From the NCBI GenBank assembly GCA_964431735.1, contig CAYSLJ010000002.1, positions 44,592-108,591 on the forward strand: a stretch of 64,000 bases of DNA, in the 5' to 3' direction. Below are positions 42,976 to 52,624 of this stretch, in pieces. This stretch comes from CALARM01 sp964431735. Lineage in GTDB: Bacteria; Vulcanimicrobiota; SpSt-956; JAKJGF01. The notes under the pieces were generated by a model. The model worked only from the letters and a program-made list of their open reading frames with translations, searched no databases and was not told where the DNA came from. Each line of letters opens with the position of its first letter. Within the stretch, counting starts at the first letter, position 1. The position numbers and the translations under genes were made by a program.

Positions 42976-44232
42976 CTGGCGATATTACACCCTTTATGGT
43001 ACCTGATTATAGCAGGTTCTATCGGATTTGTCTTTATAGCAATAAAAGACATGTTATGGAGTATGGCTATATTACTCTTCTTTCTTGTATCTTCCCTGTC
43101 TATTAACGTGGGATATACAAAGATTGAACCCCATGAAATAATGCTTCTTCTACTTACCTCTGTATATATAGTAAAAGCTTTTAAAAAGAAAGATTTTACC
43201 TTTAATAAATCCGGATTTGAGTTACCTTTCCTGTGTTTTATTATAGCATCTGCCGTTTCATCACTGGTTTCGGTCAATATATTTGCCTCTGTAAAAGAGA
43301 TATTAAAGTTAACAGAATATTTTCTTATATATATTCTATCGGTAAATATAATTTCCAGAAAACCTTCCGGAGCCAGATGGTTATTCCTTACAATGGTATA
43401 TATATGCATAATGGTCTGTATATATGGCTTTATAATAGACACTATCTATATAAACAGAAATACATCAAGAGCCACATTTATTCATTATAATATATACGGA
43501 GGATATATAAATCTATTCCTTCCCTTTTCCATAGCTTTTATTTTTTTTCAAAAAAATTTTTCACCAAAAGATATGCTTTCCCGAGCAGTTACAGGTTTAA
43601 TAATGATGGCAGGCCTTGCCCTTTCTCTATCAAGAGGAGCATGGGTTGCTTTTTTTTCCGTCATCGTATTTTATGTAATATTAAAAGGTAATAAAAAAGT
43701 CTACTTTATTGCATTAATATTACTTTTACTATCAATAATTTTATTACCTTTACTTGCTCCGAATTTTATATTTGTAAGGTTTGTATCCATGTTTAACTAC
43801 GATTCGGACATAGCTATTTTACATAGATTTAATTTATGGAAAAGCTGTTTTCATATGTTTATGTCAAGTCCCATCATCGGTACAGGCACAGGTAATTTTG
43901 ACTGGGTCTATCCTGCCCATGCAATAAAAGGATTATCTTACTCACTTGTGGCAAATCATGCAAATAATATGTATATAAATATTCTTGCAGAAACAGGTCT
44001 TCTTGGTTTCATAACATTTTCCTGGTTCTTTATACTTCTATGGAAAAAAGCTTTTGATTTCTACAGAACAGGTGTCAATCCTCCTTTTGCCACAGGTTTT
44101 TTAGGAATTTTACTTGCAGTTTCAATTCATGGCATATTTGATTATATCCTCTACCATCCGGCAATGGCCATGAATTTTATGGTTATAATGGCAATTTTTT
44201 CTACGGAAATGAATATAGTGAGAAGTGAATAG
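42976..44232 (+). CDS. O-antigen ligase/polymerase-like membrane protein (Wzy_C)
   Basis: About ten to twelve transmembrane segments and the Wzy_C/O-antigen ligase signature near the C-terminus: LHRFNLWKSCFHMFMSSPI, GTGTGNFDWVY and LVANHANNMYINILAETG, where the histidine is the likely active-site residue. It links or polymerises envelope glycans. The frame is open from 42922 inside the lexA-like gene, but GGAGG at 42964-42968 fits a CTG start at 42976. The RSE-stop end is encoded by GTGAATA repeat units. The sugar transferase downstream suggests one polysaccharide locus. Confidence 0.85.
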   Translation: MAILHPLWYLIIAGSIGFVFIAIKDMLWSMAILLFFLVSSLSINVGYTKIEPHEIMLLLLTSVYIVKAFKKKDFTFNKSGFELPFLCFIIASAVSSLVSVNIFASVKEILKLTEYFLIYILSVNIISRKPSGARWLFLTMVYICIMVCIYGFIIDTIYINRNTSRATFIHYNIYGGYINLFLPFSIAFIFFQKNFSPKDMLSRAVTGLIMMAGLALSLSRGAWVAFFSVIVFYVILKGNKKVYFIALILLLLSIILLPLLAPNFIFVRFVSMFNYDSDIAILHRFNLWKSCFHMFMSSPIIGTGTGNFDWVYPAHAIKGLSYSLVANHANNMYINILAETGLLGFITFSWFFILLWKKAFDFYRTGVNPPFATGFLGILLAVSIHGIFDYILYHPAMAMNFMVIMAIFSTEMNIVRSE

Positions 44233-44289
44233 TGAATAGTGAAAAACTGGATTTTACCTACTTTTCACTATTCACTATTCACTTCTCAC
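44218..44289. repeat. Perfect 28-bp GTGARTA heptad hairpin
   Basis: GTGAGAAGTGAATAGTGAAT (from 44218) and its exact inverse ending at 44289 have 28-bp arms with the same order of variant units and a 16-bp loop. The left arm holds the O-antigen ligase stop. Confidence 0.95.
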
Positions 44290-44377
44290 TAATAAATTGT
44301 TGCAATTACTCATACAGTATAATATAATATTGTGGCAGGGATAGCCCTGACAATATGAATCTCTGAGGCCTTATATT

Positions 44378-45799
44378 ATGCATAAAGAGCATGAACTTTT
44401 TTTCAAAGTAATCACAGGTATTCTGGATATTTTTATAGTTATTTTTTCCTATATAATGGCCTATACGATTCGTCTCAAGTTCTTCCCGACACCTCTTCTA
44501 AATCAAGCAGAATATATATCTCCCCCCTACGGGCTTGCCCTGTTTTTTACAATAACCTGGATAACGGTTTTTATCTCTCTCGGTCTCTATAAAACCTACA
44601 GAACAAAAAGCCTTTCAGTAGAACTTCTGGATATATTCAAAGCTGTATCACTGGGAGTACTCGTCACAGGTGTCAGTGTCTTTTTCTTTAAATTGATTTT
44701 TGTAAGCAGGGCCATAATAATTTTATTCTGGTTTTTCTCTTTGCTTTTTCTATCTGCAGAGAGGGTTACAATGAGATATATCCTGAGAATTTATCGAAGG
44801 AAAGGCTATAATTACAGAATGATTCTTATAGCAGGTACAGGAAAAAGAGCAAAGGAATTTCTACGGGTAGTGAATGAAAATAAAGACTGGGGGCTTAAAG
44901 TCATAGGTTTTTTGAGCTCAAAAAAAAATATGACAGGAAAACATATAATGACGTATCCTGTTCTTGGAACATTTAACGATGCCCATAAAATTATGTCGAA
45001 AAGTGTTGTAGATATCCTTGTACTGGCTCCTTCAATAAAAAACCTTGAAACGATGTCAGAGCTTATAAAGGTCTGTGAGATAGAAGGGATTGATACATAT
45101 GTAATGTCGAATTTTCTCGGTCTTTCTTTTGCTGAAATGAAGCTTGAAAACTTTCACGGACTTCCTATGTTATTATTTCATACAACGCCACATGATCAGT
45201 GGAAACTTTTACTGAAAAGGGGTATAGATGTTTTCATATCTACAATTGCCCTTATATTATGTCTGCCTCTTTTTATGGTCATAGCAATATTAATAAAACT
45301 TAACAGTAAAGGGCCGGTATTTTTCAGTCAGATAAGAGCAGGTCTGAACGGCAGAAAATTCAGATTATATAAATTCAGAACAATGGAAGAAGGAGCAGAA
45401 GAAAAAATAGAAGAATTAAGAAAATACAATGAAATGACTGAACCTGTATTTAAAATGAAAGACGATCCCAGGGTTACAGGCACAGGAGCAATACTCAGAA
45501 AGACAAGTCTTGATGAACTTCCCCAGCTATACAATGTATGGAAAGGAGAAATGAGTATTGTAGGTCCCCGTCCTCCCATACCGGAAGAAGTGGAAAAATA
45601 TAAAAGATGGCAGAGAAGAAGGCTCAGTATGAAACCTGGCCTTACATGCCTCTGGCAGGTAAACGGTAGAAACAATATAGATTTTGATCAATGGATGAAA
45701 CTGGATCTTGAATATATAGATAACTGGTCACTTGCACTTGACATAAAGATTATTTTAAAGACATTTCCTGTTATACTTATGGGGACTGGGGCACAGTGA
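44378..45799 (+). CDS. Polyprenyl-phosphate sugar phosphotransferase (WbaP/exopolysaccharide type)
   Basis: Transfers a sugar-1-phosphate to undecaprenyl phosphate, the first step of a glycan chain. About four N-terminal transmembrane segments (residues 10-110), a central nucleotide-binding-like CoA_binding_3 domain (MILIAGTGKRAKEFLR), one further membrane helix, and the C-terminal bacterial sugar-transferase domain with KRGIDVFIS, YKFRTM, KTSLDELPQLYNVWKGEMSIVGPRPP and KPGLTCLWQVNGRN. Length and order are those of the WbaP/WcaJ superfamily. The stop lies in a following GTGATTA repeat. Confidence 0.92.
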   Translation: MHKEHELFFKVITGILDIFIVIFSYIMAYTIRLKFFPTPLLNQAEYISPPYGLALFFTITWITVFISLGLYKTYRTKSLSVELLDIFKAVSLGVLVTGVSVFFFKLIFVSRAIIILFWFFSLLFLSAERVTMRYILRIYRRKGYNYRMILIAGTGKRAKEFLRVVNENKDWGLKVIGFLSSKKNMTGKHIMTYPVLGTFNDAHKIMSKSVVDILVLAPSIKNLETMSELIKVCEIEGIDTYVMSNFLGLSFAEMKLENFHGLPMLLFHTTPHDQWKLLLKRGIDVFISTIALILCLPLFMVIAILIKLNSKGPVFFSQIRAGLNGRKFRLYKFRTMEEGAEEKIEELRKYNEMTEPVFKMKDDPRVTGTGAILRKTSLDELPQLYNVWKGEMSIVGPRPPIPEEVEKYKRWQRRRLSMKPGLTCLWQVNGRNNIDFDQWMKLDLEYIDNWSLALDIKIILKTFPVILMGTGAQ

Positions 45800-45845
45800 T
45801 TAGTGAATGGTGAATAGTGAGTAGTAAATAATTTTCACTAAAAAA
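45798..45845 (+). repeat. GTGARTA heptad tract
   Basis: GTGATTAGTGAATGGTGAAT and further units follow the sugar transferase; a single inverse unit (TTTTCACT) closes it. Confidence 0.75.
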
Positions 45846-45870
45846 AGGAGCTAAATTATTATATAAAATT

Positions 45871-48432
45871 ATGAATAACATTAAAGAAAAAATAGAAAAA
45901 CTTTTACTTCCTTCCGTAGAAAAACCGGAACGGTACATAGGACAGGAAGTAAATTCATTTATAAAGCCAAAAGAAGGTTCCGTCAGTATAGCACTGGCAT
46001 TTCCAGATGTTTACGAAGTGGGTTTTTCAAATATAGGTTTTAAAATACTTTACCACTTGATAAACAGAGAGGAAAAATTCCTTGCAGAAAGAGCCTATTG
46101 CCCGTGGTTTGATGCAGAAGCGATTATGATAAAAGAAGATATACCACTTACTACAGTTGAAACATGGACACCTCTTAAAGACATGGATATAATAGGTTTT
46201 ACCCTTCAGCATGAACTGACCTATACAAATATAATCAGTATGCTGTCTCTGAGCCGTATTCCCATAAGATCGTCTGAAAGACATGGAGGCCCTCTTGTAA
46301 TAGCAGGAGGATCAGGTTCATTTAATTCGGCGCCTCTTGATAATTTCATAGATATGTTCGTTCTTGGCGAAGGAGAAGAAGTCATACTGGAAATACTGGA
46401 AGAATTTTACAGATGGAAATTTTTAGAAAAGGGGACAAAAATAGAATTACTTAAGAGATTGTCAAAGATTGCCGGTGTTTATGTACCGTCTTTTTACGAA
46501 ATAACCTATCATGCTTCAGGAGAAATAGAGAAAATTATACGGAAAGAAGGCCCTGAAAAAATAGAAAAAAAAGTAGTATCTGATCTTGATAAAACCTTTT
46601 TCCCTGAAAAAATTCTTACCCCACTTATGGAGGTTATCCATGATAGAGCAGTAATAGAAATATTCAGAGGATGTACCAGGGGGTGCAGATTCTGTCAGGC
46701 AGGATATATCTATCGTCCCGTAAGAGAAAGAAGTCTTCAGACCTGCCTTGACCTTGCAGACAAACTCCTTGATAATACCGGCTACCCCGATCTGTCTCTC
46801 TCCTCACTGAGTACTACCGATTATTCATCGATAGAAAAGTTATTGAAAAATCTCATGAGCTCGCAGAAACATGATAAAATAGCCATATCACTGCCATCTA
46901 TGAGGATTGATACATTTTCTGCAAAACTGGCAGAAGAGGTTCAAAAGGTAAGAAAAACAGGTTTTACTTTTGCTCCCGAGGCAGGAAGTGAAAGATTGAG
47001 AAAGGTAATAAACAAACAGGTTACAGAAGAAGATCTGCTGAAAACAGTAGAAGCGACTTTATCTGCCGGATGGGATAAATTAAAACTTTATTTTATGATA
47101 GGACTTCCTACTGAAACAGAGGAAGATCTCGAAGAAATAGTAAAACTTATAAAAAAAGTTTTCACTATTGGGAAGCAATATAAACTATCCAGAATATCCG
47201 TTGCATTTTCATCCTTTGTACCGAAACCTCATACACCTTTTCAATGGGAAGGTCAGAACAGCATGGAACAATTGAAAGAAAAACAGAATTTTCTATTTAA
47301 AAATTTAAAAACAGGAAAAGAACAGAAGAAAATTTTTATAAATTTCCATAAAAGGGAACAGAGCTTTATAGAAGCAGTATTTGCAAGAGGAGACAGGAGA
47401 CTCGGAGAAGGTCTGTTAAAAGCCTGGGAACTGGGATGCCGTTTCGATAACTGGTCCGATTATTTCAGATTCGACCTGTGGCACGAAGCATTTAACAGTG
47501 TGAATATTTCACCTTCTTTTTACGCAAACAGAGAAAGAAAAGAGGAAGAAATACTGCCATGGGATCACATATCTTCAGGTATAAATAAAGAGTTTCTCCT
47601 CTGTGAAAGGAAAAAAGCTTTAAAATATGTGGAAACAAAAGATTGTCGTTTTTCTGCCTGTTCTCAATGCGGTGTATGTCAGAGTCTGGGAGTCAAAAAT
47701 CAGCTCTATCCTCCTACAGAAGAAATTCCTGATATAAAGTCTCAAAAAGAAATATCGGAAGTAACAGAAAATAAAACCCTTATAAGATTTAATTTTGAGA
47801 AAATTGATAAAACAAAATTCATTTCTCACCTTGGTCTCATAAGAATCATAGAAAGAGCCGTTAGATTTACCGGCTTACCTGTAGCTTTTTCTCAGGGTTT
47901 TAATCCGAAACCTAAAATTGCCCTGGGGCCTCCCCTGTCATCAGGTATAGAAAGCTATAGTGAATGGGGAGACATTGTAATGGCCCGGACGGTAGATACT
48001 GAAGTGTTTCATAAGGAAATAAACAGATTTCTCCCGGAAGGTATGAAAGTGCTTAAATGCAGCATTATTCCGTTAAAATCTCCTGCTCTCAATGCAATTA
48101 TTAAAATCGGAGTTTACACCATAGAGTGTTCTGGAGAAAAAGATAAAATAGAAGATTTTTTGAAACAAGATGAAATACTGTTTAAAAAAGTAAGGAAAAA
48201 AGGAACAAAAACTATAGATATAAAACCTCTTATAAAGAAACTGGAGATTAAGAACGTAAATAACAATAAAATCTCTATGGAATTATGGATAAATATGGAA
48301 GAAGGAGGAACGATAAAACCACAGGAAGTTATAAAGGTAATGAATGATTCTGGTATAAAATTAAGCATAGAAAACATATGTCGCATAAAATTATTGACTG
48401 CTGAAGGGGAAAGCCCAATGGCAAACTATTAA
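45871..48432 (+). CDS. B12-binding/radical SAM protein fused to DUF2344 (TIGR03960-TIGR03936)
   Basis: An 853-residue two-part protein. The N-terminal ~600 residues have a cobalamin-binding-like region and a radical SAM core with FRGCTRGCRFCQAGY (CxxxCxxC cluster ligands) and TFAPEAGSERLR. A Cys-rich segment follows (CSQCGVCQ), then the DUF2344 domain from about residue 630 (RFNFEKIDKTKFISHLGLIR, QGFNPKPKIALGPPL). This fusion usually precedes rng-rplU, as here. The reaction is not established. SD AAAGGAG lies upstream. Confidence 0.93.
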   Translation: MNNIKEKIEKLLLPSVEKPERYIGQEVNSFIKPKEGSVSIALAFPDVYEVGFSNIGFKILYHLINREEKFLAERAYCPWFDAEAIMIKEDIPLTTVETWTPLKDMDIIGFTLQHELTYTNIISMLSLSRIPIRSSERHGGPLVIAGGSGSFNSAPLDNFIDMFVLGEGEEVILEILEEFYRWKFLEKGTKIELLKRLSKIAGVYVPSFYEITYHASGEIEKIIRKEGPEKIEKKVVSDLDKTFFPEKILTPLMEVIHDRAVIEIFRGCTRGCRFCQAGYIYRPVRERSLQTCLDLADKLLDNTGYPDLSLSSLSTTDYSSIEKLLKNLMSSQKHDKIAISLPSMRIDTFSAKLAEEVQKVRKTGFTFAPEAGSERLRKVINKQVTEEDLLKTVEATLSAGWDKLKLYFMIGLPTETEEDLEEIVKLIKKVFTIGKQYKLSRISVAFSSFVPKPHTPFQWEGQNSMEQLKEKQNFLFKNLKTGKEQKKIFINFHKREQSFIEAVFARGDRRLGEGLLKAWELGCRFDNWSDYFRFDLWHEAFNSVNISPSFYANRERKEEEILPWDHISSGINKEFLLCERKKALKYVETKDCRFSACSQCGVCQSLGVKNQLYPPTEEIPDIKSQKEISEVTENKTLIRFNFEKIDKTKFISHLGLIRIIERAVRFTGLPVAFSQGFNPKPKIALGPPLSSGIESYSEWGDIVMARTVDTEVFHKEINRFLPEGMKVLKCSIIPLKSPALNAIIKIGVYTIECSGEKDKIEDFLKQDEILFKKVRKKGTKTIDIKPLIKKLEIKNVNNNKISMELWINMEEGGTIKPQEVIKVMNDSGIKLSIENICRIKLLTAEGESPMANY

Positions 48433-48445
48433 AAAAGGAAAAGAT

Positions 48446-49588
48446 ATGATCGAAATTTATAAAACAATTCAGGGTAGACACTCCCAGTTTATAGAAGAAT
48501 CTCTCAAACATGTCTGGCTCAAAGGGAAAATTCATTCCACTTTTTTTGGCCAGCTATTCTACATTGAAGGGGAAAATCCGTTTACAGTAAATTTTTTGAT
48601 TGCAATCCAGCATATTCTATCCATACATATGTCTGCTTTCTGGGAAGAATCTCCCGGCAAAGATGATCTTGGGACGCAGTTTATAAAACTTGCAGAGCCT
48701 GCTTATGGCTCATGGATAAATATGGTCAATCCTGCGGAAAAGGAAATCCAGTATGTCTGCAACTGTACAAATGTAACTCAGGACTTTATAAAAGCAGCTC
48801 TTGATGAGGAAGAAAGACCGAGAATTGATATGGAAGACAATCAACTGCTTATATTATGTCAGATACCTGTAGTAGAAGCTTCAGGAAAACATATGGACTT
48901 CTACAGCACAATTCCTCTTGGAATCCTGATAAACGGTCAGTATATTATTACCGTATCTTTAAGGGAAAACCCGATACTTAAAAGTTTTATAGAAGGAAAA
49001 GTGAAAACCTTCTATAGCTTTAAGAGAACAAGATTTCTTTTTCAAATTCTATACAAAATCTCAATCTATTATCTTCAATATCTGAGAAATATAGATAAAA
49101 TAAGTGACAAAATAGAAAAGGAATTACATAAATCTCTCAGGAACCAGGAATTAGTAGATCTGTTCAGCCTTGAAAAATCACTTGTATATTTTTCAACTTC
49201 ATTGAAGGGCAACGAAATGGTTCTTGAAAAAATCCTGAAATTTAAATTTCCTCAGATAAAAATGTACGAAGATGACAGAGATCTTCTGGAAGATGTTATT
49301 ACAGAAATAAAACAGGCTATAGATATGACAAATATATACACTAACATATTGAGCGGAACAAGAGGAGCCTATGCATCAATAATTTCCAATAACCTGAATA
49401 TTGTCATGAAATTTCTCACATCAATTACCATTATACTGGCAATACCGACTATGATTTCCAGTTTTTTCGGAATGAATGTAGGAGTACCTCTTGCAAATCA
49501 TCCCAACGCCTTCATTATAATTTTCATAGTAGCTCTCATATTTTCATTAATATGGGGGTATATTTTAATGAAAAAAGGGATGTTGTAG
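48446..49588 (+). CDS. CorA-type Mg2+/divalent cation transporter with long N-terminal extension
   Basis: The family signature FFGMNVGVPL (GMN motif) lies after the first of two C-terminal transmembrane segments (SITIILAIPTMISSF and IIIFIVALIFSLIWGYIL). A long cytoplasmic helical funnel precedes it. The usual CorA start (GSWINMVNPAEKEI) lies ~80 residues in, leaving an N-terminal extension of unknown role (TFFGQLFYIEGENPFTVNF). It is 13 bp from the radical SAM gene, so co-transcribed. Confidence 0.87.
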   Translation: MIEIYKTIQGRHSQFIEESLKHVWLKGKIHSTFFGQLFYIEGENPFTVNFLIAIQHILSIHMSAFWEESPGKDDLGTQFIKLAEPAYGSWINMVNPAEKEIQYVCNCTNVTQDFIKAALDEEERPRIDMEDNQLLILCQIPVVEASGKHMDFYSTIPLGILINGQYIITVSLRENPILKSFIEGKVKTFYSFKRTRFLFQILYKISIYYLQYLRNIDKISDKIEKELHKSLRNQELVDLFSLEKSLVYFSTSLKGNEMVLEKILKFKFPQIKMYEDDRDLLEDVITEIKQAIDMTNIYTNILSGTRGAYASIISNNLNIVMKFLTSITIILAIPTMISSFFGMNVGVPLANHPNAFIIIFIVALIFSLIWGYILMKKGML

Positions 49589-49597
49589 GGACTGTAA

Positions 49598-49797
49598 GAA
49601 TAGTGAGTGGTGAGTAATGAGTAGTGAGTGGATAATTCATTGTGACATTGTCAAGTTAAGATAAAGTAAATTATACCTTCTAAAGAAGAAGGAATTTTGT
49701 CATACAATTACGAAGTATAAAAGAAAAAATAAGACAGGTGATTTATAAATGAATGGTATAAAAATGTCCACTCACTACTCACTACTCACTATTTTAA
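49598..49797. repeat. Widely spaced GTGARTA inverted tracts
   Basis: GTGAGTGGTGAGTAATGAGT at 49605 and the inverse ACTCACTACTCACTACTCAC at 49770 flank ~110 bp without a gene. The region separates corA from rng and makes one long transcript less certain. Confidence 0.75.
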
Positions 49798-49828
49798 CTA
49801 AACTGTAACGGAGATATAAAAAGTTCTG

Positions 49829-51508
49829 ATGACAAAAGAGATACTGGTTAATATAGATAAAATGGAAAATAGAGTTGCCATCCTTGAAGACGGAGAACTT
49901 TCTGAGATACATATTTCCAGAGAGGAAAGGATTGTAGGAAGTATATATAAAGGAAGAGTGACAAATGTCCTGGAAGGAATGCAGGCAGCATTTATAGATA
50001 TAGGTCTGGAAAAAAATGCTTTTCTTTGCCTTGAAGATGCCATATCAAATGTAAGTCATGATGATGAAGATTTACTTGAAGAAGTTAAAGAAATATCAAT
50101 AAAAGATGTACTGAAACCAAATCAGGAAATACTTGTACAGATAATTAAAGAACCTATAGGTACAAAAGGCCCCAGAGTATCAGCTCATATAACACTTCCG
50201 GGAAGATTTCTCGTATTGCTCCCTATGGCAAACTATACAGGAGTATCAAGAAGAATAGAATGTCAGGCAGAAAGAGAAAGAGTAAAAAAAATCGTATCCA
50301 ATATAAAACCTGATAATATAGGGGTTATCATAAGGACTGTTGCCGAAGGAAAAGAAGAAGAAGATTTTAAAAGAGACCTTGATTGTCTTCTGAAATTATG
50401 GGGAAGAATCAGAGAAAAAAGCAATCAAAGTCTATCTCCTCTATGTATACACCAGGATTTGAGCCTTGTCTATAAAATCATAAGAGATGTACTTGATAGC
50501 AATACAGAGCGCTTTATTATTGACTCCAAAGAAGAATATAACAAAATCAAAGAACTGGTGGAAGTACTGTCACCAAATCTTAAATCTAAAATAAAACTTT
50601 ATACAGGTAAAAGAGCGCTTTTTGACATCTATGGACTGGAAAAAAAGATAGAAGATGCTACAAAAAGCAAAATATGGCTGGGTTCAGGAGGATACATAAT
50701 AATAGAAAAGACAGAAGCTCTGACAGTCATAGATGTAAATACAGGTAAATTTGTTGGTTCAAAAAGTCTTGAAGATACAATATTGAAAACAAACCTTGAA
50801 GCAGCAGAAAAAATAGCCAGAGAAATAAGATTGAGAGATATAGGAGGTATTGTAATAATAGATTTCATAGATATGGAAAATATATCCCACAGAAATCTTA
50901 TATTAAAAGAATTAACAGAAGCAGTAAAAAAAGACAGAACTAAAACCAATGTAATAGAAATGACCGGTCTGGGACTCGTGGAAATTACAAGGAAAAGGAT
51001 TTCTCAGGATCTGGATAATGTATTAAAAGAACCATGCCCTTACTGCAAAGGAGAAGGTAAAATGCTTTCCCCTAAAAGCATAAGTATAAAGGTTGAAAGA
51101 GAAATCAGAAGGCAAAATCTGGAAAACAGAGGAGATGCCGTTAAAGTAGTCGTAAACCCTGAAGTGGGTATGCTCCTCCTTGGCTGGGAAGGAGAAAGAA
51201 TAGAACAATTACAAAAAGAAGTTGAAAAACAAATTTATTTATATATAAATGAAAATCAACATATAAAAAAATATCATATTCAATTCGGAACAATAGAAAA
51301 AATAAAAGAAGAATGTTCTATACCTGAAGAAGGAGAAGAGATAGAAGTAGAAATAGAAGATACACATCTATTAAACTTCCAGAATGGCACGACATGCGTA
51401 AAAGGTCATATAATACAGGTAACAGGGGGAGGAAATTTGAAAGGGAAAAAAGCAAAAATTAAAATAACTAAAGTATTGCCTTACTTCTCAAAAGCAGTTT
51501 TATCTTGA
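49829..51508 (+). CDS. rng: Ribonuclease G/E family endoribonuclease
   Basis: Single-strand RNA endonuclease for rRNA and mRNA processing. The N-terminal S1-like region shows YKGRVTNVLEGMQAAFIDIGLEKNAFL. The catalytic DNase I-like domain carries TVIDVNTGKFVG and GGIVIIDFIDM, the two aspartates that bind Mg. The zinc link CPYCKGEG is present for dimerisation. At 559 residues it lacks the long scaffold tail of RNase E. Its stop overlaps the -35 box of the rplU promoter. Confidence 0.95.
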   Translation: MTKEILVNIDKMENRVAILEDGELSEIHISREERIVGSIYKGRVTNVLEGMQAAFIDIGLEKNAFLCLEDAISNVSHDDEDLLEEVKEISIKDVLKPNQEILVQIIKEPIGTKGPRVSAHITLPGRFLVLLPMANYTGVSRRIECQAERERVKKIVSNIKPDNIGVIIRTVAEGKEEEDFKRDLDCLLKLWGRIREKSNQSLSPLCIHQDLSLVYKIIRDVLDSNTERFIIDSKEEYNKIKELVEVLSPNLKSKIKLYTGKRALFDIYGLEKKIEDATKSKIWLGSGGYIIIEKTEALTVIDVNTGKFVGSKSLEDTILKTNLEAAEKIAREIRLRDIGGIVIIDFIDMENISHRNLILKELTEAVKKDRTKTNVIEMTGLGLVEITRKRISQDLDNVLKEPCPYCKGEGKMLSPKSISIKVEREIRRQNLENRGDAVKVVVNPEVGMLLLGWEGERIEQLQKEVEKQIYLYINENQHIKKYHIQFGTIEKIKEECSIPEEGEEIEVEIEDTHLLNFQNGTTCVKGHIIQVTGGGNLKGKKAKIKITKVLPYFSKAVLS

Positions 51509-51534
51509 CAAGTTTAATGTTAATATGATATTAT
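51505..51534 (+). promoter_or_regulatory. Promoter of the rplU operon
   Basis: TTGACA (51505-51510), 18-bp spacer, TATTAT (51529-51534). The -35 overlaps the rng stop codon. Expected start near 51541. Confidence 0.8.
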
Positions 51535-51540
51535 CATACT

Positions 51541-51656
51541 TTAAAAGACATGACCGGAGCGGTCACAGGCAGTTTGAGAATTTACTTTCAGTCAATTCTC
51601 AAATTTCCATCATTTTCACATAAAACTTTAGGGATAAAAGAACGGAGGAAATTAAA
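51541..51656 (+). promoter_or_regulatory. Structured rplU leader (candidate L21 leader)
   Basis: The ~115-nt leader has a TGACCG-GAG-CGGTCA hairpin and a second stem TTTGAGAATT / AATTCTCAAA. It is placed like known ribosomal-protein autoregulatory leaders; whether L21 binds it is inference. Confidence 0.5.
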
Positions 51657-51971
51657 GTGGAGTACGCTGTCATAGAAACAGGTGGAAAACAATTTAAAGT
51701 ACATCCTGGAGATGTCCTTAATATAGAGAAACTTGAGAAACAGATAGGTGATAAAGTTACCTTCGATAAAGTACTGCTCTATACAAAAGATAGTGAATCA
51801 AAAGTAGGAAGACCTTATGTAGAAAATATTACTGTACATGCAGAAGTTGTTGAGCAACTGAGAGGCAAAAAAATTATAGTCTTCAGATACAAGGCTAAAA
51901 AGAGAATCAGAAGAAAACAGGGACATCGTCAGTATTATACAAGAGTAAAAATAGAGAACATTGCAGCATAA
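51657..51971 (+). CDS. rplU: 50S ribosomal protein L21
   Basis: A 104-residue r-protein of normal length with YAVIETGGKQFKVHPGD, the central GRPYVENITVHAEVV and the C-terminal basic signature KKIIVFRYKAKKRIRRKQGHRQ. Start is GTG 51657 behind a strong CGGAGGA. The prp stop-start junction follows immediately (TAA ATG). Confidence 0.97.
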   Translation: MEYAVIETGGKQFKVHPGDVLNIEKLEKQIGDKVTFDKVLLYTKDSESKVGRPYVENITVHAEVVEQLRGKKIIVFRYKAKKRIRRKQGHRQYYTRVKIENIAA

Positions 51972-52298
51972 ATGTTGCATGTAAAGATTTACAGGGATAA
52001 AAATAAACAGATTAGAAGTTACGAAGCAAGTGGGCATTGTGAGTTTGAAGAAAAAGGGAAAGACATAGTCTGTTCAGGTGCTTCCACTTTGCTTCAGGTT
52101 TCTATTCTCGGAATGAATAAATACTGTAATATAGAACCTGAAGTTAACATATTGGAAGGAAATTTAATCTGTATTATTCCTGAAGCGAAAGATACTCTCA
52201 TAGAAAGAGACGTTCAGGCCATACTGGAAACAATGGTTATAGGCCTGATGGAAATAGAAAGACAGTATCCTGAGTATATTAAAGTGATGCAGCTCTAG
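51972..52298 (+). CDS. prp: Ribosomal-processing cysteine protease Prp
   Basis: Prp cleaves an N-terminal extension from ribosomal protein L27 in bacteria that have one. The catalytic pair is His22 and Cys34 in SGHCEF and GKDIVCSGAS, at exactly the positions known from S. aureus Prp. It directly follows rplU with no gap, as in the usual rplU-prp-rpmA operon. Here rpmA does not follow. Confidence 0.93.
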   Translation: MLHVKIYRDKNKQIRSYEASGHCEFEEKGKDIVCSGASTLLQVSILGMNKYCNIEPEVNILEGNLICIIPEAKDTLIERDVQAILETMVIGLMEIERQYPEYIKVMQL

Positions 52299-52312
52299 AT
52301 GAGGAGAGAATT

Positions 52313-52624
52313 ATGTTATCTCAAAGATTTCTGGAAGAGCTTCTAATTTTAACAGTGAAAAGGGTGGTTAATGTGTCAGAAAAAAATTCATCTGTAGAAA
52401 TACAGGGAGAAGAGAGCAAACATATTAAAGAAAACGAAGAAGATGAATTTTCTTTAAGCACGATGTTCGGTATGGCATTAATAGGTGCAGCAACATCGGC
52501 TACTCTTTATTACATTTATACACAGTTAAGCAAAGAAACAAAAGCCTCATTGAAGGATATAGTCATAGGCAGCGTTACAAAAAAACTCGTAAGCTTAACA
52601 TGTGAAGAAAAAAACTCTAAATGA
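52313..52624 (+). CDS. Small membrane-anchored hypothetical protein in the rpmA position
   Basis: A 103-residue protein with an acidic middle (EENEEDEF-like) and one transmembrane segment (MFGMALIGAATSATLYYIY, residues ~57-76). Not recognised. It has GAGGAGA upstream of its ATG, follows prp by 14 bp and overlaps lspA by 4 bp (ATGA), so it is part of the operon. It is not L27: no basic GGSTKNGRDS-type sequence is present. Confidence 0.75.
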   Translation: MLSQRFLEELLILTVKRVVNVSEKNSSVEIQGEESKHIKENEEDEFSLSTMFGMALIGAATSATLYYIYTQLSKETKASLKDIVIGSVTKKLVSLTCEEKNSK

